Shown: positions 56,541-64,000 of the stretch, one piece after another
How positions within the stretch are numbered: position 1 is the first letter of the stretch
Layout: every line of letters begins with the position of its first letter
Assembly (NCBI GenBank): GCA_963978905.1
Contig: OZ022257.1
Span: 38,264,203-38,328,202 of the forward strand
Source of the DNA: Trichostrongylus colubriformis
Lineage: Eukaryota > Nematoda > Chromadorea > Rhabditida > Trichostrongylidae
DNA: 64,000 nt
Direction of reading: 5' to 3'
The notes under the pieces: generated by a model
Database searches by the model: none
What the model was told of the DNA's origin: nothing
What the model saw: the letters and a program-made list of their open reading frames with translations, nothing else
Program-made: the position numbers and the translations under genes

Positions 56541-58149
56541 GGTCGGACCTTTGTACGTTGGACATGTAATGGTTATACGGGGTTATGTGAAGTTTCTTAC
56601 CTGCTAGAGTTTCGTAGGACAACCTTTTCTAAATCTATTCGTAAAACGAGATAATCATCACCATTTTCGGGAAGTATTTTCTATGGTAGCTGTATTCCTT
56701 TGAAAATGTTGCAAGAACAATATATTTCTGTGACCCACAACGAAGGCTTATTCATTTAGCCCAGCTCAACATGTAGTAAACAAAACTTGTTCAGTAAACG
56801 CAACTAAAAAGGAAAGAAAACTATTTGATTACTGCAGCCCACATGTGGGCTGCTTGGTCCCACGCGGCCGACAAACTGTTACCCACATATGGGCTGCATG
56901 GTGTCGAATGGGTTGATATGGTGGCACTGTTCTGGTGGAATGGAAAGGCGCTTGGATTTCCTTTACTCCACGTTATTGGTTGATGTATCGGTAAGCCACA
57001 TCAACCAAAGACTTCGCTTGAGCGTGTGAATGCGAGACATAGGATTGGTAGAAATCGGGGATTGGTAGGAACCGATTTGCAAGAAGGAGGTGGGTAAACT
57101 ACGACGTGGTTACCGCTGTAATCGCTCAGATAAAGCGCCGAGGTGAATTAGCTTAGGTTCCTGGTCGCAGTAATTCAAAAATGTAAGCAATGGTGTTCCG
57201 AAAAGAGTCTGACTAAGTTCAAGGACATGTCTCATCTACCCACTCAAAAAATTGTTCACGTCGGAGTTAGGAATGTTATTATGGGCATTCAATCCACCGA
57301 TACCCCTATCCGCCGACCCGCCAAAAATACCATCAAATCGGGTAGAACACAGCCTTGATGTTTGTAGAAATTAGGCAGCGGAGATGCTACTGGAGTTGAA
57401 GGGAGAGGGTGGAGCAACCAATTCCACATGTTGCGTGTACTCCCTCGACAAGTGATCACATCCTACGACGGTGATCCTTCACGCCCGAGCGCGTATTTCT
57501 GCATAGGTTTAGGGAGAAAGGAAAATGTTTCTCGCATTCACTCTCGCGCCGCTCGTATCCCTTGGATATAGTGTTATTTTGTAACCTTTTCGTTCGGTGC
57601 ATCGCCATCCGGGCAATATTAGAACAATGTTAAAGGCGCAAATCACGACATAATCTCCGCTTAATTCGGCAGAACCGCATAGTGAGTAAGGTACTTCCCA
57701 AAGGTATTTCGCTTATCGCACAAAATCGAACTATGTAGATAGCGATGTAACACCATATATGCCGAAACAGGTAGAAATTCACAGACGAATAAAAGTACCC
57801 GTATCGTCAGCAAAGTTCGGGATCATCACTGCTTCCTTCAACACCAACTGACGTTATGACTCAACGTGAATAAACCCTAATGTGCCTAAGAATTGATTCC
57901 ACTTATCACACAGTGCGTAGCTGACATGTATTTGCGTGTGGAGCTTTTACATAACGTTGCTATCGCAACCATGCTGGCATCCCACTATGGACATCTTTGC
58001 CCAAGCCTAGAAGGGGAGAGAAAACCTTTTTCCCTTCCACTGGAGTTTAGTTAAAATCATACGATTGGTTGCGCAGATTACCTCTTCAAACATCCCTCCA
58101 AGGTGCTTAAGTGTCCTCCCCCGCCCGTCATTGTTATAGCACCTGAATA
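56541..58149. other. 1.6 kb without recognised gene
   Basis: A perfect 20 bp palindrome lies at 56834-56853, followed by a half-repeat at 56880-56897. The rest shows no coding motif. Confidence 0.3.
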
Positions 58150-58450
58150 CATCCCAGTGCATATATGTGTGCGTCTGTTTGTCACAAAATTCATATCTCT
58201 CACAGATAAGCTAAAACCTTGATTTTCAAGGTGATGTGAGGACACGTGTACTCCGATAGTGGGTGACAGGTTCTGATAACAGTCAACAGATGCTGATTAG
58301 GAGCGTCCAAAGGTAGGTGCCACCTGATTCGCTAGACGTTAAGGCTGACAATGAAGCGTTGGCAATTACAAGTGTTGGTGTAAGACTAAGATACTGAATT
58401 TGAGTGACCGGACATAATATTCACTGATATGGTAAACGGCTCAAACTGTA
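58150..58450 (+). mobile_element. Divergent H1-like head fragment
   Basis: GTGTGCGTCTGTTTGTCAC followed by AAAATTCATATCTCTCACAG and a GTGATGTGAGG stretch mirrors the H1 head (TGTCTG run, then AAATTCATATCTC). Similarity fades within 300 bp, so it is an old or related element. Confidence 0.45.
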
Positions 58451-58639
58451 CAAACAGATAAGGCTTAATGTGTATCAGAAATCGCATAGCATCAAAGCAG
58501 CTGCGCTGATGTGAGCATTACTTTGAACATCAACGTTGTGTGAGATTGAATGGCGGCAGTGACGACAAGAGACAACAAGTAATGGCTTTCGATGAAGTCA
58601 ACACGAGTAAGTTAGGCAGCGTTCATACTTTTGGAATTT

Positions 58640-59035
58640 GCGTTTTTGCGTTTTTGTGGAAAGAAGAATAGATACGTATCGATTTGCGGATTTGTTTTTG
58701 CGTTTTTGTGGAAATGCGGAATTGTGGAAATGCGGATAAAGCATTAGATACGTATCGATTTCCATGCCACGAAGAGACGAGAGAATTAGAGGAAGGAGAG
58801 TGTGGAATTTGCGCTTTTGCGTTTTTGTGGAAATGCGGAATTGTGGAATTTGCGTTTTTGCGTTTTTGTGGAAAGAAGATAGTTTGCGTATCGACTTGGG
58901 GAACTTGCGTTTTTGCGTTTTTGTGGAAATGCGGAATTGTGGAATTTGCGTTTTTGTGGAAAGAAGATTAGATACGTATCGATTTGCGGAACTTGCGTTT
59001 TTGCGTTTTTGTGGAAATGCGGAAATGGATAAGAT
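58640..59035 (+). repeat. Minisatellite, left arm
   Basis: Imperfect units built from TTGCGTTTTTGCGTTTTTGT, GGAAATGCGGAATTGTGGAA and AGATACGTATCGATTTGCGG repeat about six times. The mirrored partner is at 61313-61530. Confidence 0.85.
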
Positions 59036-59425
59036 ACGTGTCGATTGCTTCGTCAGCAAACGTGGATGATAAGACAAAGCACTTTCTACACTGAAGGAAC
59101 AGATTGATCTTATACATTGCTTATTCAACAGTTTTTTCCCTTCTCGTTCACTCTTTCGTGCTCTCGATCATTTGTTTTTGATATGTGACTTTCGTCTGCT
59201 GTCACACTGTAGTGTGTCTTTGGGTGGCGTGCGAGTGTTTCGAACAGCGTACCTGGAGTTCATGTCAGCAGTGTTGTGTGGAGAGTAATAACGACAAAAT
59301 CAAGACCCTTGTGAGACTAAAACGTGTTACGGGCTGTCATAGACTAGCCCCCCCCCCCTTCATCAAGGATCGTTTCTGCTTTCAGTGGGAATTTGTGTCT
59401 AGTTGAAGATGCCCTAACTTAATTA

Positions 59426-60717
59426 TTGGGTTGTTGCAAAATTAATTTTGGTTTTAAGGTATGTATAAATAAGTAGATTTTTTACCCTGAACTATTCCAT
59501 CCCAAGGAACGCCAGGCATACCATTTGGTGGGTTTTTTTTCTGTTTCAGAAACTTCTATGAATGTCGCTCTAAGTTTTCCAGCCGGCCTTTTCCAGGGCT
59601 GCGTATAATCATGAACCGACGCGACTATCGAGTCATCATGCTTTATGAGTTTAAATTGGAACACTCCGCAGCGGAGGCAGCTCGTAATCTCAGCAGTGTT
59701 TTTGGGACGAATTGTCCTTGCGAACGAACAGTGGAGCTCTGGTTTAAAAAATTTGCTTCTGGCGATTTTGATCTCGAAGAGAAGTCGGGTCGCGGCCGCA
59801 GGTCATCGCTTAATGATCAAGATTTAAGGAGAGCCGTCGAAGCAAATCCGGAGACGAATACTCGTACGTTAGCAGAAGACCTAGGCGTACATTACTCTAC
59901 AGTGGCCAGACATTTGCTGACAATCGGCAAGGTGAAGAAGATGTCGAAGTGGGTGCCTCATGACCTGACCGATGAGCAGCGTCTGGCACGTTTCGACACC
60001 TGCTCTAATCTCCTAGTTCGCCATAAAAATGAGCCATTTGTAAACCGTATTATAACTGTAGATGAAAAATGGGTTATTTATGATAACAGGAAGCGGGGAT
60101 TAGTCTGGGTAGATAAGGATGCTCCTCCAAAAACTTTTCCTAAACCCGACCTTCACCCTAAAAAGGTTATGATTACTGTGTGGTGGTGTTGTAAAGGTGT
60201 AATCCATTACAGTTTCTTGCAACCTGGTCAGCCAGTCACAGCAGAGTCTTACTGTTGTGATCTGGAGCAAATGTATAGAAAGTTGCAAAAATTGTGGCCT
60301 GCGGTGGTGAATAGAGGAGGGCCGATCCTGTTGCAGGACAACGCAAGGCCACACACCTCACAAATCACTCGGCAAAAATAGACCCACTTGGGTATAGAAG
60401 TTCTCCCTCACCCAACGTATTCTCCCTACCTTTCCCCAACAGACTATCACTTTTTTCGAGCCCTAAATTCTCATCTGCGTCAGAAACAATTTACTAATTT
60501 AGACGATGTTGAACGTGCCTTCCTTGACTTCGTTGGTTCTCGTGATAGTAGTTTTTATAGTGAAGGCTTAGATTTATTGCCTGTTCGTTGGCAAAAGTGT
60601 GTAGATTTGTGTAGATTCTGATGGTTTTTACGTCGATTAATAAACTTGTGTTTAAGCTGAGTTATAGTAGTTTGAAGTATGCGGTCCATTTCCGAAATTA
60701 ATTTTGCAACAACCTAA
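59426..60717 (+). mobile_element. Near-intact mariner transposon (cecropia/Hsmar1-like)
   Basis: A 1292 bp element flanked by TA (59424-59425, 60718-60719). Ends: TTGGGTTGTTGCAAAATTAA at left, complement of TTAGGTTGTTGCAAAATTAA at right. It contains a transposase gene with a single in-frame stop. It is inserted inside the 2.9 kb Harbinger-like element and is probably the youngest insertion there. Confidence 0.95.
59611..60621 (+). pseudogene. Mariner transposase, one nonsense codon from full length
   Basis: The frame runs 337 codons from the ATG at 59611, with one TAG at 60379-60381. The N-terminal paired helix-turn-helix has ERTVELWFKKFASGDFDLEE, then the linker and TRTLAEDLGVHYSTVARHL, then WVPHDLTDEQRL. 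Catalytic residues: IITVDEKWVIYDN (first Asp), ILLQDNARPHTS (second Asp) and YLSPTDYHFFRAL (third Asp). Counting through the stop, exactly 34 residues separate the last two, the DD34D signature. It ends WQKCVDLCRF. The lineage resembles Hsmar1 and the hookworm element bandit (from memory of the family, not a search). YSPYL replaces the usual YSPDL, which may also harm activity. Confidence 0.93.
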
Positions 60718-61312
60718 TATTTCAATTTTAAGTTTTCCATCTTTATTACACATTTACCTTTTCAAGTATCTGCCTTTATTCTTCGACGCTTATCCGTGAC
60801 ATGAGTGGACCAGCTACGTAGCCAAGATCTTGAATAGGTAGTAAATCAATCCTCTCGCGAAGTAACCCCACTCATGGGTGTCCTGACCCCACAGTAATCA
60901 TCGCAACTCTTGCAACACACCCGTGCTAAGATGAATTTACAAAAACGATCTTGAACAGATTTCGAAGATGTCTGACTCGTGTAAGAAATTTTTGGGGGAT
61001 AAGTGGCAGATTTCTTCTGAATCGGTTCTAGATCGTAATTGACAATGCACCTTAGCACAACCCTGTGACATTCGATTTTGTAGAGAAACTGTACTTCTCA
61101 CAAAATTATGTCTATATCTCTGCACGAAAATGGCAGTTTCTCTTCAAAGTCGACTAAAACCATTTATCAAATGTATATAAGCTCTTATCTTTTTATCGTT
61201 ATTTATATAAGCTCTTTCCGAACTCAAGAAAATGAGAACAAATAGCTAACATCATCCGTTCGACCAGTCGCGAATGATGAGCTGCGTGGAATGACACGCA
61301 CCGCGCACATGG

Positions 61313-61530
61313 CTTCCACTCTTTCCACAATTCCACATTTCCACAAAAACGCAAAAACGCAAATTCCACAATTCCGCATTTCCACAGAAACGCAAGAACG
61401 CAAATTCCGCAAATCGATACGTATCTACTCTTCTTTCCACAAAAACGCAAAAACGCAGTTTTCTAAATCGATACGTATCTATTCTTCTTTCCACAAAAAC
61501 GCAAAAACGCAAAAACGCAAGTTCCAAAAG
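61313..61530 (-). repeat. Minisatellite, right arm
   Basis: Reverse-oriented units of the same kind as at 58640-59035 (complement of TTGCGTTTTTGCGTTTTTGT and of AGATACGTATCGATTTGCGG), fewer in number (about three to four). Confidence 0.85.
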
Positions 61531-61592
61531 TATGAACGCTGCCTTAAGTGGAATCTGGCATAATGCTCAACTGCCAAACAACCACCAGCCGA

Positions 61593-62110
61593 TCCCTCTA
61601 TTATATAAACCACTAACTTTGGGTATCGGTTGGTTTGTCGGCCTGTATTTCGCTTTATATGTCTGTCCATCCGCTAGTGAGTGGTTGTGAAAGAGTCGAT
61701 AGAAGTTGACCACTCAGTGTATGGGAATGCTAAATGGTGCTGGACTATCAATCTAAAGCCGTTATCGTATAGCACTTACTACTTCTACGATATAAACACC
61801 TACCAGGTACCCCGCAGCCTTTCTGCGGTGTGCTGGCTTCGCAGTACGTGTCATCACACTGGGAAGGCTGGTGTGTTGGGTTGTCGGAGGAATAGTGCCG
61901 TTTGTAGTAGACGATCGAAGGGTAGTTACATGAACGGAGTCGATTGCATTCTTTTTACCAACTCCTGGACGGTCACTATGCTATCATGATGAGGACAGAG
62001 GGTCGAATAGGAATAATGGATCCTACAATCATGGGGTGCAGGTTCACAACTGCGATTACTATGACTAATGGATGACACCAATAGATGACTGCACCCGCTT
62101 AAGTGTGAAT
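61593..62110 (+). mobile_element. Helitron-like family H2, head and proximal body
   Basis: TCCCTCTATTATATAAACC follows a host A at 61592. The GGTTGGTTTGTCGG run and the typical body (ATATAAACACCTACC, GTGTGCTGGCTTCGCAG, AAGTGTGAATTCTGC) continue to about 62110, where the match ends. The 3' inverted block is absent. Confidence 0.7.
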
Positions 62111-62689
62111 TCTGCTATGCCACATCGCTGAGTTAGTTCTTCTTTGACTACCTTGAGCGAAGTCCGCAGCTCACTAGTGCTACATGACGCGTGAGATACA
62201 GCGTAGCTAACCCTGGTGCTAGATAGTCGAGGAGTGAACACATCTTGTTTCTGTTGGGATATTCAGCTTACAACTAAAATCAAATTGAGGCGAAGTTTTC
62301 CAGTAAAATGGGTTGCTCAATGTTTCAGTAGTGCCACGCGGTTCACACGACACCACAGACTCACCACTTTATCTTCAGTTCGTGTGAATAAACTTAAACA
62401 AATGAGAAATCATAAAAATCTACTGGTGAACCTGAGAGAAGAAGGCGCAGCGCAGCGATGAACCATGCGCTGTGCAATGTTAACGCTACACTAGGACAAA
62501 GCAAAAGAATTGAACTGAAAAATAAGATCACTCGGTGCCGTGGTCCTTTTATTCTGCTCTCGAGATGAGGAATGCAGATAATGGCAAAATCCTGGCATTT
62601 CTCCGATTTCCTCAAGAGTCTGAAGAAAAAAAATTGAATTATCAAGCCTACTGTAACCTGTAACAGAGAAAAAAGATCGCTTCAGCGAT
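62111..62689. other. Unassigned 580 bp next to BEL gag
   Basis: No motif recognised. Protease or RT of the BEL element would be expected on the minus strand here but is not visible, so the element is truncated after gag. Confidence 0.3.
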
Positions 62690-63704
62690 ACTCCTGCGAG
62701 CAAACCTCAATGGTGTAAGCGCTGCTAGTCCCTTTCCGTTCTTCTAGTCTTTGTGTGCAGCGCAAACGTTCCTGACTAACAGTCAAAATCCTTTGAAGAA
62801 TCTGCTTAGTGACCTCTGGTAGATCCCAGATGGCCGAGTGATGTCCTCGCTGGTGGCAATGGTGACGTTGGGTAATGCGCTTTTTACAGTACCGCCCACC
62901 AGTACAAAATTCCAGACTCAGAGTGCACAACCTTCTTTCCTCAACGAGGCGTCTTCTTTGCTGCGCCGTTGTGATCGCGTTGCACGAATCAGAGTAGTGC
63001 ACCCCCATAAGGTTACAGAAGGCATAGCGCATGAATCGGTTTTCGTCGAAGCGAATTTTGCCGCGCATAAATCTTCTTGACGGGCAGGTTCATTGCCCTT
63101 GAAGATGTTCGATGATCTGACTCAAGTTCAGTTCTTCTTGCTTCAATCGCTGTATTTCTCGCTCGACTGAGCGACGTATTGAAACGCAATCTTGATTTTC
63201 GCGCGTTGGTGGATGTCTCCGATCTCGCGTTCGACTTCTTGTCGTGCACCTCTTGTCTGAGTTGAGCTTTTTCAGGTGGACATGCGTTTGAGGGCTCTTC
63301 GCGTTCTGCTTCGACATCATTGACATCTTCTATGAACTGAGCGTTTTCGCGTATGAATTCGTCCTCATGCGCTTTCCAGGGAGCGCCTTCTCCACTTCTG
63401 AAGGGTCGCGTTCATGGATCTGCGGCTGAGCCAAGTCTTCTGTAGGATTTATTCTTTGCCTCGAAAACTCACATGATGTCTGAAACTGACAAAGAACTTC
63501 AGCGTCGTTCTCATTTACCTGAGTGAGTGTCTTCAAGGTAGAATGAAGGTGCTGAAGCGCTTGTGTTGTCGTCTCTTGAAAAGCTGCAGTTGTTTTGTTG
63601 AAATGTTCTTGAAGGGAGCAGCGAAGTTCACGAAGCGCCAGTCGATAATCGTCAAGGAGTTCTAACTGGTTTGCGATTGCTGTCTCTAAGATATTCGGCT
63701 TCAT
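62690..63704 (-). pseudogene. BEL/Pao gag, second copy (broken)
   Basis: Minus-strand gag read through three frames. 63704-63330 (ATG at 63704) is a 124-codon, Leu/Gln-rich, coiled-coil-like segment. 63326-63090 is a basic Arg/Lys-rich helical segment. 63068-62690 holds the BEL-type zinc region CNLMGVHYSDSC, RRRLVEERRLC and HHCHQRGHHSAIWDLPE. The last knuckle lacks two cysteines (the pattern starts His instead of Cys and ends Trp instead of Cys) compared with the copy at 1262, where it is intact. It is therefore damaged, and truncated before pol. Confidence 0.7.
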
Positions 63705-64000
63705 CAGCAGTGGTTCGTCTTCATCACCGAGTTATTCCCTTTCCATCATAGCGTTCCAAACAGTCTGCGATACGATGCCCTTGGCAATGAGTAGTGGCGG
63801 CACACTAAAGAGTGTTCGCATTCGGGAGAAGGAAGAAGAGTGCAATGCGCATTCTATCATTCGTTGCCTCGATCAGTTTAATTTCATGAAAACGTGCGGC
63901 TCAATCGACGGGAAACGTCTGCAGGCTTCGTATGCGCGTATTTAAGGCGGTCAACCTCGTAGTACACTCACACCCGACAACGGCCAACAATACTTGTATA
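63705..64000 (-). other. Probable leader/LTR region of second BEL/Pao copy
   Basis: Sequence upstream of gag on the minus strand, cut by the window edge. A TTAAATACGCGC stretch near 63945 could be a promoter element. No second LTR is available for comparison. Confidence 0.35.

Larger units (their letters stand above)
58615..61543. mobile_element. 2.9 kb TIR element with minisatellite arms (Harbinger-like ends)
   Basis: The ends GGCAGCGTTCATACTTTTGG and the complement are flanked by TTA (58612-58614, 61544-61546), fitting the TWA rule of PIF/Harbinger. Directly inside each end lies a run of GCGTTTTTGCGTTTTTGTGG-type units mixed with GATACGTATCGATTTGCGGA, in mirror orientation. The core holds a mariner (59426-60717); without it the element is about 1.6 kb. 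No Harbinger protein is seen. Confidence 0.7.

Noticed and set aside
58598..59128. 176-codon minus-strand open stretch rich in FHKNAKTQ repeats
   Set aside because: Produced by the minisatellite units. The mirrored arm gives the same artefact, and no protein family is matched.
58615..61543. The minisatellite arms read as a CRISPR array
   Set aside because: Units are interlocked and vary in length, there are no unique spacers, and the arms are mirror images at transposon ends in a eukaryotic sequence.
62216..62461. Missing BEL protease/RT in the region next to gag
   Set aside because: Neither strand shows a DTG/DSG protease motif or YVDD-type RT motif in 62111-62689.

Overview
The window reads as repeat-packed, intergenic or intronic DNA of a nematode, most likely a strongylid (hookworm-type). 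That placement is inferred from the mobile elements: BEL/Pao retroelements with a phlebovirus-G2-like envelope, Tc3-like and Tc5-like DNA transposons with 2-3 bp target duplications, a mariner close to the Hsmar1/hookworm 'bandit' lineage, RTE and CR1-like LINEs, and a Penelope-like element. No bacterial signal (operons, ribosome binding sites, CRISPR) is visible. I found no host protein gene I can name, and almost every recognisable coding stretch is transposon-derived and broken.

Layout. 1-3.8 kb (minus): BEL/Pao pieces in the order Env, Gag, integrase, which suggests two abutting copies with an internal deletion. 4.3-13.0 kb (plus): a Penelope-like reverse transcriptase split by a 5.1 kb head-to-tail run of non-autonomous Helitron-like elements (family H1, 5766-10851) and ended by a Tc3-like long-TIR element (11485-13044). 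13.4-15.7 kb: a second Helitron-like family, H2 (minus), carrying a MITE. 17.9-19.0 kb: a Tc5-like element with a tRNA-like core. 21.0-25.9 kb: a CR1-like RT scrap followed by an RTE LINE (endonuclease, RT and C-terminus), interrupted by a 236 bp Harbinger-like MITE and a 1.3 kb Tc5-like element; removing both restores the reading frame. 26.8-33.3 kb: Tc5-like elements and a nested H2 copy holding a Tc5-like element, a Tc3-like snapback element and a mariner MITE. 33.3-39.0 kb: interleaved H2 and H1 copies and a Tc3-like transposase pseudogene. 39.5-40.4 kb: a mariner relic. 40.6 kb: a tRNA-derived SINE. 41.8-43.5 kb: a CR1-like LINE relic. 43.9-47.0 kb: H1/H2 mosaic. 47.3-47.8 kb: a foldback element with a tRNA-like centre. 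48.4-51.8 kb: an inverted pair of an unknown, perhaps coding, segment. 52.0-53.7 kb: a complete H1 copy. 53.9-56.5 kb: two mariner relics and a piggyBac relic. 58.6-61.5 kb: a 2.9 kb TIR element with mirrored minisatellite arms and an almost intact mariner inside. 61.6-62.1 kb: an H2 head. 62.7-64.0 kb (minus): a second BEL/Pao gag with its leader.

The most interesting pattern is the pair of Helitron-like families H1 and H2. They have different bodies but the same plan: a TC-TATTATATA-type head, short sequence runs of the TGTCTG/GTCGG type, a long body (in H1 including ~146 bp tandem units), and a 3' end made of an inverted block bounded by ACCAGTYGG and CCRACTGGT. They insert between A and T, occur head to tail, and one insertion can be proven by restoration of the host reading frame. 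A second pattern is the repeated presence of tRNA-like modules with A-box/B-box-like motifs inside Tc4/Tc5-like foldback elements.
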